Positions 28,613 to 37,945 of a stretch of DNA of 64,000 bases are shown here, one piece after another. The notes under the pieces were generated by a model. The model searched no databases. It saw nothing but the letters and a program-made list of their open reading frames with translations, and was not told where the DNA came from. Position 1 is the first letter of the stretch. Every line of letters begins with the position of its first letter. The position numbers were made by a program, and so were the translations under genes. The stretch comes from Ignavibacteriota bacterium (GTDB lineage: Bacteria > Bacteroidota > Ignavibacteria > Ignavibacteriales > Melioribacteraceae): assembly GCA_016716225.1 (NCBI GenBank), contig JADJWT010000001.1:1426001-1490000 (forward strand), in the 5' to 3' direction.

Positions 28613-29908
28613 ATGGGTGGAAAAGCCATTTTAATAGTTGTGATATCATTTAGTTTGATGTTTACAGTTGTTAAATATAATTCATCAAATACTTCATCAA
28701 ATGCTGCTGAAAGGCTAGCATCATATTATATTAAAACTAACGCCCATAATATTGCAGCAAGTGCAGCAAATATCGCAGCAAATGAACTTTTTAGAGACCC
28801 GAATTGGAGTGGATTTAGCCAAGATACACTTTATATGAATGGCGGCTATGCTGTTATTAGTGTTAGTAAACCAGCAAATGCAAAAGCAAAATTTGATGCA
28901 AAAGCCGTTTATAAATTCTTTTATGCTGGGGAAGAGTTTTCAGAAGAATCACGTGTAAATTTTGTTCTTAATGCAACAAATTATTCGCGATTTGGATATT
29001 ATACAAATGTTTGGGGTTCAGGATATTTGGTTACTGGTGATACAATTGATGGTCCATTTCATACTCAAACAAAATTAAATACCCTTGGTTCACCAGTTTT
29101 TCTTGGAAAAGTAACCACAAAACAAGGAATTAATATGGTTGGAAATAAATATGGATTTGGTCCAGCGAATCCAGAATTTAAAGGAGGGTATGAAACTCCA
29201 GTTGATGTGCCGTTTACATTAAATACTTCAGCTTTATTAGGTGTAGCTTCAACTGGTGGGAGAGTTTTTCAACATCCATCTGGTTCTAATTTAGATGTAA
29301 GATTACATTTTAATGCTGATGAAACTGTTGAATGGAGCACAAGAAAAACAGGTACATCAAGTTGGTCAACTCCTATTGTTGCAGATTTGGATACTTTTAC
29401 AACAAATGGTGTAATATGGAATAAAAAAGGAAATTTATATTTATCTGGAACAGTAAATGGAAAATACACTGTTGGTACAGCAAAAGGCGGGGGCTCAACG
29501 GGATATGTATATTTAGAGGACGATATTGTTTATCGTAAAGATCCTCTGAAATTTGTGAACGGAGGAACCACAATTACAAATCCAGATTGCGAAGATATGC
29601 TTGGCATAATCGCAGAAAAACAAGTTGTAGTTAAAGATAATGCTGCCAATAGAGATGATATAAATATACATGCAGCACTATTTAATTATGATGGTGGTAT
29701 TACAGTGGAAGGTATTAGTTCATCAAAACCTAATATGGGAACAATGAGAATACATGGAAGTTTAATTGAAAATAGTGCCCAAACTACTGGCTATACAAAT
29801 GGGGCTGGGTATCATCAAGTTATCAAATATGATAAACGATATAGAAATTCAACTCCACCATCTTTTCCTGCTACAACATCTTATGAAATTGTTTCTTGGT
29901 TTGAATAA
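28613..29908 (+). CDS. Pilin-like module A, gene 3 (PilX/GspK-like large subunit)
   Basis: A 431-residue protein, beginning 'MGGKAILIVVISFSLMFTVV' (helix residues 5-22) and then 'HNIAASAANIAANELFRDPNW', the amphipathic helix typical after the anchor in PilX/GspK proteins. The large C-terminal part is beta- and glycine-rich with recurring blocks: 'GPFHTQTKL', 'GSPVFLGKVTT', 'GNLYLSGTVNGKYTVGT', 'VYLEDDIVYR', 'CEDMLGIIAEKQVVVKDN', 'INIHAALFNYDGG'. It ends 'PATTSYEIVSWFE'. It has an AAGGAG ribosome site. A relation to DUF4900-type proteins is possible but was not checked. Confidence 0.65.
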   Translation: MGGKAILIVVISFSLMFTVVKYNSSNTSSNAAERLASYYIKTNAHNIAASAANIAANELFRDPNWSGFSQDTLYMNGGYAVISVSKPANAKAKFDAKAVYKFFYAGEEFSEESRVNFVLNATNYSRFGYYTNVWGSGYLVTGDTIDGPFHTQTKLNTLGSPVFLGKVTTKQGINMVGNKYGFGPANPEFKGGYETPVDVPFTLNTSALLGVASTGGRVFQHPSGSNLDVRLHFNADETVEWSTRKTGTSSWSTPIVADLDTFTTNGVIWNKKGNLYLSGTVNGKYTVGTAKGGGSTGYVYLEDDIVYRKDPLKFVNGGTTITNPDCEDMLGIIAEKQVVVKDNAANRDDINIHAALFNYDGGITVEGISSSKPNMGTMRIHGSLIENSAQTTGYTNGAGYHQVIKYDKRYRNSTPPSFPATTSYEIVSWFE

Positions 29909-29919
29909 TATATTAGATT

Positions 29920-30426
29920 ATGAATACCGGACAAACACTTATAACAATAGCAGCTTTAGCACTAATTGTATTAACAGTTCTGAACTTTAATAAAAGTTCT
30001 TTGAACACTCAAGATAATTTAATTTACAATAAAGAGTATATTGTTACTACAACTGCAGCGCAATCTTTGCTTGAGGAAATAAGCAGCAAGGCATTTGATG
30101 AGAAAATTGTGAATGGTGCAACAATTACAAATGCATCAAATTTTACATCATCACTAGTTGCGGAAACCGGTGAAACTTATCCCAATTTTGATGATATTGA
30201 TGACTATAATAATTTTAACAGAAAAGACTCAATATCAAATCTCGGTGTTTTTAATTTTATGGCAAAAGTAAATTATGTAAATGATGATCTACAATTTTCT
30301 GGAGCAAATACATATCACAAAGCAGTAAAAATAAAAGTAGTTAACCCAAATCTAAAGAATCCTTTTACCGGAATAGTAGATACAATTACGATTACGACAG
30401 TTTTTAGTCAATGGAAAATGTTATAA
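29920..30426 (+). CDS. Pilin-like module B, gene 1 (PilV/MshD/GspI-like)
   Basis: A 168-residue homologue of module A gene 1. It starts 'MNTGQTLITIAALALIVLTV', has 'TTAAQSLLEEISSKAFDEKI' after the helix and the acidic motif 'FDDIDDYNNF'. It ends 'TTVFSQWKML' instead of the YF-type end of A. Starts only 11 bases after module A, so modules A and B may be one transcript. Closest relative in the window is module C gene 1 ('TTVAQSVLDEINSKAYDEEI'). Confidence 0.65.
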   Translation: MNTGQTLITIAALALIVLTVLNFNKSSLNTQDNLIYNKEYIVTTTAAQSLLEEISSKAFDEKIVNGATITNASNFTSSLVAETGETYPNFDDIDDYNNFNRKDSISNLGVFNFMAKVNYVNDDLQFSGANTYHKAVKIKVVNPNLKNPFTGIVDTITITTVFSQWKML

Positions 30427-30429
30427 GTT

Positions 30430-31065
30430 ATGGGATTTAGTACTTTAATAGACATATTAGGCGCAATGATTATTGGAGCACTAATGCTTTTAACAATAAA
30501 AGCATTCAACGGAAATGTGAATGAAAATACAAGCAAATATCATAGTGATTTAATTGTACAACAAAATTTAGTTTCAATTATTGATTTGATTGAATATGAT
30601 TTTTCACGATTGGGATATTGCGAAGATCCGTCAAAAATTCCTAACCCACAAGATATGATTCTTTATGCTGATTCAACTTCAATAGAATTCTGTACAGATC
30701 TTGCGGTAAGCAGTTCTGATTTTAGAGGTGATGGAATTTTAGACACACTTCGTTATGAACTTGGTGTCGATATAAACCAAACTCCGAATCCAAATGATAA
30801 ATTATTATATCGGTTTATTCCCGGGTACTCAAAAGATGCTTCGAATTTAGGAATTACACATTTCACAATAAAATATTTTGATAATTTCGGTAATGTTTTA
30901 CCTCATCCAATAAATACTCAAATTATTGCTTCTATGCAAATAGATATCAAAGTTGAAGATTGTTACGGTTACGATACGGATAATTCAGAAAAAACACATA
31001 ATGATAAATTTGCAACGGCAATGTGGCGGCAAATTCGTTTAGCAACAAAAAATATAAGCAGGTAA
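30430..31065 (+). CDS. Pilin-like module B, gene 2 (PilW/GspJ-like)
   Basis: A 211-residue protein starting 'MGFSTLIDILGAMIIGALML'. It has 'IIDLIEYDFSRLGYCE' after the helix, 'TPNPNDKLLYRFIPGYSKDA', 'NLGITHFTIKYFDNFGN', and ends with 'MWRQIRLATKNISR'. The blocks correspond one for one with modules A, C and D. The gene is 3 bases from gene 1 and 1 base from gene 3. Confidence 0.67.
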   Translation: MGFSTLIDILGAMIIGALMLLTIKAFNGNVNENTSKYHSDLIVQQNLVSIIDLIEYDFSRLGYCEDPSKIPNPQDMILYADSTSIEFCTDLAVSSSDFRGDGILDTLRYELGVDINQTPNPNDKLLYRFIPGYSKDASNLGITHFTIKYFDNFGNVLPHPINTQIIASMQIDIKVEDCYGYDTDNSEKTHNDKFATAMWRQIRLATKNISR

Positions 31066-31066
31066 A

Positions 31067-32296
31067 ATGGGCGGAAAAGCAGCATTATTGTTGGTTTTAG
31101 GATTTAGCAGCATTCTTCTAATTATTGGATTAAATTTCAATTCCGTTTCAGGTTCTGCTGCGGATAATTCCGGCAAATATTTTGAACAAGTTTTGGCAAA
31201 AGAAATTGCAAGAACAGGAATAAATTTAGCTGCAAGTAATATTGCAAAAAATCCTGGTTGGACACCTGACGGAAATCCTTATAGTTTTAATGGGGAAGAT
31301 AATTTGGTAATAAGTGTAAATGATACAGGTGATATAAAAACCATTAGCGCATTCGGTGAATATAAAGGTGTTACTAAATTTATTGAAGTTAAAGTAAGAG
31401 CAGCTAGTTTTTCGGAATTTGCATACTTTTCTGATGAAGAAGCACCACCGGGAAAAGAGATTTGGTGGACGAAAAAAGACTCTGTTTGGGGTCCATTCCA
31501 TACAAATGATGTTCTGAGAGTTGCTAAACATCCGTATTTTAACGGACCCTCAACTTCTCACGGAGGTTCATTAATTTACCAAAGTGATGCAGCTGCAGAT
31601 GAACCCGTAATTGTTGGTGATTATAATCCCGGTTTAACTATTTCATTACCAACAGATGGGGTTTCCGGATTATCATCTAAAGCTGCTGAAACCGGAGGTT
31701 ATACATTTTCCGGGCAAGCAGAAGTTTTTCTTGAATTTGCCGGAGATAGTATAAAATATAAATTCAACGCCGCAGATGCATATACAACAGTTCTTGGAAG
31801 TAATTTAGCACCTTCTGGAATTATCTATGTAAATAATGGAAATTTAAGGTTAAAAGGAACAGTTAAAGGAAAATGGTCGGTTGGTACAAATCAATCTGTT
31901 TATCTTGATGACGATATAGTTTATAGCGATATTCCAGATTATACTGATAAAAATGATCCTTCTAATGATATTTTGGGAATTTTATCAAAAGATAATGTTT
32001 ACATTACAAATAACGCTGATAATGCAACTGATATTAATATTCATGCATCAATTTATGTTGAAAACGGCGGATTTATGGCTGAAGATTACGAATCTAGACC
32101 GGTAAGTGGTTATATAAATTTGATCGGCGGAGTTACGCAAAAAACCCGTCAAGGAGTTGGAACTTTTAATACGAATTCCGGAAATCCGGAAAGTGGTTTT
32201 GCCAAAAATTATCGTTATGATAACAGACTACAAAGAATGGTTCCTCCTTATTTTCCCAGCACAAATACATTCAGAATCCTTTCGTGGTTAGAATAG
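31067..32296 (+). CDS. Pilin-like module B, gene 3 (PilX/GspK-like large subunit)
   Basis: A 409-residue protein starting 'MGGKAALLLVLGFSSILLII'. The post-helix segment 'EIARTGINLAASNIAKNPGW' strongly recalls PilX/GspK. The passenger carries 'DSVWGPFHTNDVLRVAKHPYFNG', here cited as 'WGPFHTNDVL' plus 'HPYFNGPSTSHGG', then 'GNLRLKGTVKGKWSVGT', 'VYLDDDIVYSD', 'DILGILSKDNVYITNNA' and 'INIHASIYVENGGF'. It ends 'PSTNTFRILSWLE'. Confidence 0.65.
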   Translation: MGGKAALLLVLGFSSILLIIGLNFNSVSGSAADNSGKYFEQVLAKEIARTGINLAASNIAKNPGWTPDGNPYSFNGEDNLVISVNDTGDIKTISAFGEYKGVTKFIEVKVRAASFSEFAYFSDEEAPPGKEIWWTKKDSVWGPFHTNDVLRVAKHPYFNGPSTSHGGSLIYQSDAAADEPVIVGDYNPGLTISLPTDGVSGLSSKAAETGGYTFSGQAEVFLEFAGDSIKYKFNAADAYTTVLGSNLAPSGIIYVNNGNLRLKGTVKGKWSVGTNQSVYLDDDIVYSDIPDYTDKNDPSNDILGILSKDNVYITNNADNATDINIHASIYVENGGFMAEDYESRPVSGYINLIGGVTQKTRQGVGTFNTNSGNPESGFAKNYRYDNRLQRMVPPYFPSTNTFRILSWLE

Positions 32297-32399
32297 TACC
32301 TTTTTCATTTTCACTCCATCAACTTATTTAATTACTTCATATTGGGTTAATTTAAATAGAATTTTCTCCGATAATTAATAAAAATCTATAAAAAAAATT

Positions 32400-32906
32400 A
32401 TGAATACCGGGCAAATGATGATTGGTATTGTTGCTTTAGGTTTAGTAACATTTACATTACTAAATTTTAACAGAGGTTCAATATCAACTCAAGATTCAAT
32501 TACATATAATAAATCTTTTATACTTGCTACAACTGTTGCTCAATCAGTTTTAGATGAAATAAACAGTAAAGCTTATGATGAAGAAATTGTTAACGGAACT
32601 AAAATATTTTCAGCTAATGATTTTTCAGATGTTCTTAAAAAAGAAACCGGTGAAACATATCCCAATTTTGATGACATTGATGATTACAATAATTTTTCAA
32701 GAAGTGATTCAATTCCTCAAATGGGAGTTTTTAACATTAATGTAAAAGTGGAATATTTAACAGATGATTTACAACCAACGGTTTCTAAAACTTACAATAA
32801 AAATATTACGGTAAGAATTTCAAGTCCGTCTTTATTCAATTTCTTTAAAGATGTGCAAGATACTGTTGAAGTTAAAAGTTTATTTAGTCAATGGACATTA
32901 TTATAA
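32400..32906 (+). CDS. Pilin-like module C, gene 1 (PilV/MshD/GspI-like)
   Basis: A 168-residue close relative of module B gene 1: 'MNTGQMMIGIVALGLVTFTL', 'ATTVAQSVLDEINSKAYDEE', 'NFDDIDDYNNFSRSDSIPQM' and the end 'KSLFSQWTLL'. Module C is separated from B by about 100 bases of AT-rich sequence in which I see no hairpin, so it may have its own promoter. Its ATG directly abuts gene 2 one base after its stop. Confidence 0.65.
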   Translation: MNTGQMMIGIVALGLVTFTLLNFNRGSISTQDSITYNKSFILATTVAQSVLDEINSKAYDEEIVNGTKIFSANDFSDVLKKETGETYPNFDDIDDYNNFSRSDSIPQMGVFNINVKVEYLTDDLQPTVSKTYNKNITVRISSPSLFNFFKDVQDTVEVKSLFSQWTLL

Positions 32907-33542
32907 ATGGGCTACAGTACTTTATTAGATATAATTGGAGCAATGATTATTGGCGGATTGATGATCCTTTCTATAAATACAATTAATCAAACCGCTTCAG
33001 AAAACTCAGGCAGATATAATAGTGATTTAATTTCTCAGCAAAATTTGGTTTCAATTGTGGAACTTCTTGAACATGATTTTTCAAGAATTGGGTATTGTGA
33101 AAATCCGGATAGCATTTTATCTCCGGAAGAAATGATTACATATGCCGATTCAACAAAAATTAAATTTTGGACAGATATTGCAGTATCAAAAATAAATTTT
33201 AGAGGTGATGGAACAAAGGAAGAATTGATTTACGAATTAGGTCCGGATGTTAACGCCACTCCAAATCCAAATGATAAATTACTTTACAGATATGTTTCCG
33301 GAACAGTAAAAGATGCAAGCAATTTAGGAATTACAGAATTTAGGATTACTTACTTTGATAATATGAATAATAAACTTTCTCATCCAATTGATACAAAATT
33401 AATTTCTTATATGCAGATTGATTTACGAGTTGAAGATTGTTACGGATATGATACAGATAATTCTGATAAAGAACATGTGGAAAAATTTCCTACAGTCTTC
33501 TGGAGACAAATTAGAATGGCAACAAAAAATATGAGCAGATAA
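32907..33542 (+). CDS. Pilin-like module C, gene 2 (PilW/GspJ-like)
   Basis: A 211-residue protein starting 'MGYSTLLDIIGAMIIGGLMI', with Y in place of F after the glycine. It has 'SIVELLEHDFSRIGYCENPD', 'TPNPNDKLLYRYVSGTVKDA', 'CYGYDTDNSDKEH' and ends 'FWRQIRMATKNMSR'. It is clearly the sister of module B gene 2 by length and by these blocks. Confidence 0.67.
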   Translation: MGYSTLLDIIGAMIIGGLMILSINTINQTASENSGRYNSDLISQQNLVSIVELLEHDFSRIGYCENPDSILSPEEMITYADSTKIKFWTDIAVSKINFRGDGTKEELIYELGPDVNATPNPNDKLLYRYVSGTVKDASNLGITEFRITYFDNMNNKLSHPIDTKLISYMQIDLRVEDCYGYDTDNSDKEHVEKFPTVFWRQIRMATKNMSR

Positions 33543-33543
33543 T

Positions 33544-34764
33544 ATGGGCGGAAAAGCGGCACTTCTTTTAATTCTTGGATTTAGCACAATAATGTTGATG
33601 TTTGGATTAAACATGAACAGAGTTTCAACAAATGCTGTTGATAACTCTTCCAATTATTTTGAGAATGAAATGGCTAAAGAAATTTCTCGAAGCGGAATTA
33701 ATCTTGCAGCAAGTAATTTATCACGTAATCATAGTTGGCAACCAAGTGATAATTACGATTACTTAGGAGAAGATAATCTCAAAATTACTGTTAATGAATC
33801 TGGAGGAATAAAAACTGTTACTGCTGTTGGATCATATAAAGGAATTTCAAAATTAATAGAGGTAAAAATTAGTTTAGCAAGCTTTTCTGAGTATGCATAT
33901 TTCTCAAACATTGAGGGAGATATTTGGTGGACAGCTACAGATTCCGTTTGGGGACCATTTCATACAAATGATAAAATTCAAGTTCAAGGTCACCCGTATT
34001 TTAATGGACCAATAACATCACATGGCGGGGCAATAAAATATTATACGGATAAAGCTACAGATGAACCAACTATTCAAGGAACATATTTGCCGGGAACAAC
34101 AATTAATATTCCTACAGATGGAATTACAAATTTATCACAATCAGCGGCAAGCTCCGGATATGTTTTTTCCGGGCATTCGCAAGTTTTTCTACAATTTGAT
34201 GGCGATAGCATTAAATACAAATATAATAGCGGTGATCCATATGTAACTGTTTTGGGAACCGATCTCGCCCCAAACGGAGTAATTTATGTTGAAAACGGAA
34301 ATTTGAGAATTGAAGGAACTGTTAAAGGAAATTGGTCGGTTGGAAGTAATCAAAATGTTTATCTGGATAATGATGTTGTTTACAATGATGTGCCGGATTA
34401 CAAAGATAAAAATGATGCTTCAAATGATTTACTCGGCATTGTTTCAAAAAATGATGTTATTATTACAGATAATGCTGCAAATAGTTCAAATATAAATGTG
34501 CATGCTGCAATTTACTGCGAAACGGGAGGATTTACCGCAGAAAATTATAAAACAAGATCTTTAAGCGGAACAATTCATTTAATTGGTGGAATTACGCAAT
34601 ATGAAAGAAAAGGCGTTGGAACCTTTATTGCAGATAAAACTAAGAAAATACCTAAATCCGGTTTTCCGGTTAAAGATTATAAATACGATAACAGACTTTT
34701 AAAGAAAGTTCCTCCATATTTCCCAAGTACAAATACGTTTAAAATACTTTCTTGGTTAGAATAG
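33544..34764 (+). CDS. Pilin-like module C, gene 3 (PilX/GspK-like large subunit)
   Basis: A 406-residue protein starting 'MGGKAALLLILGFSTIMLMF', then 'AKEISRSGINLAASNLSRNH'. The beta-rich passenger contains 'WGPFHTNDKIQVQGHPYFNG', 'GNLRIEGTVKGNWSVGS', 'VYLDNDVVYNDVPDYKDKND' and 'INVHAAIYCETGGF'. It ends 'PSTNTFKILSWLE'. It closes the tandem array; the following gene starts 97 bases later behind an inverted repeat. Confidence 0.65.
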   Translation: MGGKAALLLILGFSTIMLMFGLNMNRVSTNAVDNSSNYFENEMAKEISRSGINLAASNLSRNHSWQPSDNYDYLGEDNLKITVNESGGIKTVTAVGSYKGISKLIEVKISLASFSEYAYFSNIEGDIWWTATDSVWGPFHTNDKIQVQGHPYFNGPITSHGGAIKYYTDKATDEPTIQGTYLPGTTINIPTDGITNLSQSAASSGYVFSGHSQVFLQFDGDSIKYKYNSGDPYVTVLGTDLAPNGVIYVENGNLRIEGTVKGNWSVGSNQNVYLDNDVVYNDVPDYKDKNDASNDLLGIVSKNDVIITDNAANSSNINVHAAIYCETGGFTAENYKTRSLSGTIHLIGGITQYERKGVGTFIADKTKKIPKSGFPVKDYKYDNRLLKKVPPYFPSTNTFKILSWLE

Positions 34765-34796
34765 ATAAAACTACTACACTAACTTTTTTCTAATAT

Positions 34797-34859
34797 AATT
34801 GATAATTTAATATTTTATAAAATTACTTATCTTAAAGAAACAAAAATAAATTATCAATT
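34797..34859 (+). repeat. Inverted repeat in the leader of the DUF5686 gene
   Basis: AATTGATAATTTA (34797-34809) and its perfect complement (34847-34859) enclose a 37-base loop; the right arm ends two bases before ATG 34862. All pairs but one per arm are A-T. It could fold over the ribosome binding region, or be chance in such AT-rich DNA. Confidence 0.4.
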
Positions 34860-34861
34860 TT

Positions 34862-37267
34862 ATGAAGATAAAAATCATCCCTTATATTTTATTATTTTCT
34901 ATAATCTTTTCACTTAAGATTTTTTCACAAAAATATTCCTTAACCGGATTTGTATATGATAATCAAACCAAACTTGGTTTGGGTTATACAAATATTAGAG
35001 TTGATAACTCCGGATTTGGAACTTCAACAAATATTTCGGGTAAATTTAAAATTAATCTTCCCAAAGGAAATTATAATTTAATTGCTTCATATCTTGGTTA
35101 TAAATCTGATACTTTAAAAATTAATCTAAATTCAAATAAAGAAATTGATTTTCACTTAAATCCTATTCAAATAAATTTGGATGAAGTTACGGTTAAACCC
35201 GGAAGAAATCCCGCTTATGATATAATTGAAAAAGCAATTGCCGCAAAGGAAAAAATTAAAAATAAAATTTATGATTATAAATATTCTGCGTATACAAAAG
35301 GATTAATAAAAACTACTCAAGATTTTAATACCGGAAGTTATTCACTTTCTTCCAAAGATACCGGCGATGTTAAAATTACCGGAATTTTAGAAAATGAAAG
35401 CCGCGGATTTTATAAAGCTCCGGATAATAAAAAATATTTTATTGTTGCAAGAAAGCAAACCGCAAATACTCCTCCATTTATAAATACATTAACCGGCGGA
35501 AATGTTTTGCAAAGTTTTTATGAAGACAAACTTGCGTTTCTAGGGAAAATGATTCCAAGTCCAATTTCTAAACAAGCGCTTACTTATTATTATTTTTATA
35601 TCGAAAAAGAAACGGCAATTGATAATAGAAAAGTATTCCAAATTTATTTTAATACTGATAATACTGCGGATCCCGGATTTTTTGGAAATTTATTTATTGA
35701 AGACAGTACATTTTTTTTACTAAAGGTTGATGTTAACTTAAACAGAATGGCAAACCCCGGCGGACTTTTTGATCAAGTAAAAATATTTCAACAATTTTCT
35801 GAAATTTCAAAAGAAATAATTCTTCCCGTTGATTATAGAATTTTTGCAAATGGAAATTATTTGGGTTTGGCAAAATTTGGTTTTGAACTAAACACAATTA
35901 TGAATGATTATGAAATCAACACAAATATTGAAGATGATTTTTTTGATAATACTTTAATTTCAGTTTTGCCGGAAGCTGATAAAAAAAATGAAGATTATTG
36001 GAATTCAATTCAATCAATTCCAAATACTGTTGAAGAAAATATTGCTTATTCAAGAATTGATAGTTTAAAAAAAGCTAATGCAGAATTGGGCGAAGAAATA
36101 AATTTACTTTCGCAAACTATAAAACTTAACGATTATTTTTCTATCAACGGACCAATTGATATATACAGTTTTAATAAAGTTGAAGGTAATGCATTAAACC
36201 TTGATTTATATTTTTCCGATGCAGAAGAACAAAGATTAAACGGAATTGCAGAAATTAGTTACGGATTTTCCGATAAAAAATTTAAGAAAAAGTTTTTTGC
36301 AAATTATAGATTTGGGGAATTGCGCACAACAACGCTTAATCTAAATGCTTACGATAAAATAACTGATTTATTTGGCGCATCTGATAATTACAACAAATTT
36401 ACTTCAACATTTTTAAGCTTAATTACAAAATATGATTTTAGAGATTATTATTATTCAAAAGGATTTGAAGCAGAAATAAATTCGGAAGTATTTTCAATTT
36501 TAAATTTAGGAATTGGATTTTTAAATAGAACTGATAAATCGGCAAAAAATAATTCCAATTTTTCATTTTTCTATCCGAGTAAAAAATATTCATTAAACAA
36601 ATCAATTTACGATACAAAGACCAATGCAGTTACAGCAAATTTCACATTGGATTTTAGAAAATTTATTGAAGACGGATTTTTTAGAAGAAGAATTCCCAGA
36701 AGAAATCACATAATATTTGAAGGTGCCGCATTAATTAGCGATGAGAAAATATTAAAAAGTGAAAATGATTTTTTGATTTTTGAATTAAATACATATGGAG
36801 CATTTTCTACCGCAGATAATTGGATGATGGAATTTTATGCAAATAAAATTTTTTCAAATGGCGCAGTTCCTTTTCAAATGCTGCATGCGCTTCCGGGAAA
36901 TATTAGTTCAGCGGGAAAAAATAATTCTTTTAGAACTTTGCGGATTGGAGAAGTTTTTGGTGATGATGTTACGGAAATATTTTTAAAACATAATTTTGGC
37001 GATGAGTTATTTACAATTGCGCAAATTCCTTTTATCAAAGATTTGCAATTACAATTTGCGGTTCACATAAATGCGGCAATTTCAAATATTTCTTCAGAAA
37101 GTAAAAATATTTTATTGCACAATTCTGCAATATTCAAAAAACCTTTTTACGAATTAGGATTTAGTTTGGGGCATTTACTAATTCCCATGAATTTTGAATT
37201 TACATGGAAATTAAATTATCGCGGAAAAAATAATTTTGTATTTGGAATAAATACAATTGTACTTTAA
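34862..37267 (+). CDS. DUF5686 outer-membrane protein with N-terminal carboxypeptidase-regulatory-like domain
   Basis: An 801-residue protein. After a signal peptide ('ILLFSIIFSLKIFSQ') comes a CarboxypepD_reg-like beta sandwich at about 23-105 ('LTGFVYDNQTKLGLGYTNIR', 'GKFKINLPKGNYNLIASYLGY'). A linker 'DEVTVKPGRNPAYDIIEKAI' leads into DUF5686 and a predicted beta-barrel from about residue 430. The end 'NFVFGINTIVL' is an outer-membrane-barrel-like terminus. The same architecture is common in Bacteroidota; its role is unknown and it lacks the TonB-dependent receptor plug. Its stop directly abuts the stop of the convergent kinase gene. Confidence 0.85.
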   Translation: MKIKIIPYILLFSIIFSLKIFSQKYSLTGFVYDNQTKLGLGYTNIRVDNSGFGTSTNISGKFKINLPKGNYNLIASYLGYKSDTLKINLNSNKEIDFHLNPIQINLDEVTVKPGRNPAYDIIEKAIAAKEKIKNKIYDYKYSAYTKGLIKTTQDFNTGSYSLSSKDTGDVKITGILENESRGFYKAPDNKKYFIVARKQTANTPPFINTLTGGNVLQSFYEDKLAFLGKMIPSPISKQALTYYYFYIEKETAIDNRKVFQIYFNTDNTADPGFFGNLFIEDSTFFLLKVDVNLNRMANPGGLFDQVKIFQQFSEISKEIILPVDYRIFANGNYLGLAKFGFELNTIMNDYEINTNIEDDFFDNTLISVLPEADKKNEDYWNSIQSIPNTVEENIAYSRIDSLKKANAELGEEINLLSQTIKLNDYFSINGPIDIYSFNKVEGNALNLDLYFSDAEEQRLNGIAEISYGFSDKKFKKKFFANYRFGELRTTTLNLNAYDKITDLFGASDNYNKFTSTFLSLITKYDFRDYYYSKGFEAEINSEVFSILNLGIGFLNRTDKSAKNNSNFSFFYPSKKYSLNKSIYDTKTNAVTANFTLDFRKFIEDGFFRRRIPRRNHIIFEGAALISDEKILKSENDFLIFELNTYGAFSTADNWMMEFYANKIFSNGAVPFQMLHALPGNISSAGKNNSFRTLRIGEVFGDDVTEIFLKHNFGDELFTIAQIPFIKDLQLQFAVHINAAISNISSESKNILLHNSAIFKKPFYELGFSLGHLLIPMNFEFTWKLNYRGKNNFVFGINTIVL

Positions 37268-37945
37268 CTATTGATTCGGCAAGCTTAAAACAATTTTTAA
37301 CGTATTATCTAAATCTTGAAAGAATTCAAAATTACCGCCTGATAATTCCGTAAACTTTATTGCAAACACAATTGGATAAGAAACATTTCCGGTTAATTTT
37401 TCTAATTTTATATTTGTTAAATATGATAAATCTTCTTCTGCACAATTTGTAACAAATTCAACGATTGAAAAATTTGAAATTTCCGATTTAACACTTTTTA
37501 TAAAAACCGTACTGTTTTTTTTTGTTATTCTTTTTAGAAATAAAAAAATATTATTGAAAATTGAATTTGCAATTTCATAATCAATAAATAGACTTTGATC
37601 TTCGCTAACTTCTATTTTTACTTCAATTTTATTTTCGGAAAATAATTTTTTGTAGAAATTTTTTGTCTGAATAACTAAATCAAGCAGACTTAAATTTTCT
37701 TTAGTCAATCCGTAATTATATGTATCAAGCTTTAACCAATTGATGAAATTTAAAAGTAATTCGTAAGATTCGCGTGTTTGATTTCCAATTCTGGCAACAA
37801 ATTCATTTATTTCTTCGTAAGTTAATTTTTCATTCGGATCATTTAAAATATCGCTGAATCCCAAAGTGCTTGTAAAAGATCCTCGCAAATCATGACTTAA
37901 TTTAGAAAAAAATTGATCTCGTTCTGTAAGATTTTCTTGGTTCAT
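37268..37945 (-). CDS. Small histidine-kinase-like protein with degenerate ATPase domain
   Basis: A 225-residue cytoplasmic protein. Residues 10-80 form a HisKA domain with 'FFSKLSHDLRGSF' (phosphoacceptor H18). The following region keeps an N-box-like 'ANSIFNNIFLFLKRI', but the DxGxG and GxGxG ATP-lid motifs are missing; 'FAIKFTELSGGNFEF' is in the place of the G2 region. Catalysis in the usual way looks doubtful, so it could be a phosphotransfer or scaffold protein. Its start overlaps the antiporter-PtsN gene by ATGA, which makes it the third gene of a Usp-antiporter-kinase operon. Confidence 0.8.
   Translation of the reverse strand: MNQENLTERDQFFSKLSHDLRGSFTSTLGFSDILNDPNEKLTYEEINEFVARIGNQTRESYELLLNFINWLKLDTYNYGLTKENLSLLDLVIQTKNFYKKLFSENKIEVKIEVSEDQSLFIDYEIANSIFNNIFLFLKRITKKNSTVFIKSVKSEISNFSIVEFVTNCAEEDLSYLTNIKLEKLTGNVSYPIVFAIKFTELSGGNFEFFQDLDNTLKIVLSLPNQ

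Noticed and set aside
27338..34764. CRISPR or tandem DNA repeat array
   Set aside because: The repetition is at the level of homologous genes of 500-1300 bases with diverged DNA; there are no short regularly spaced direct repeats.
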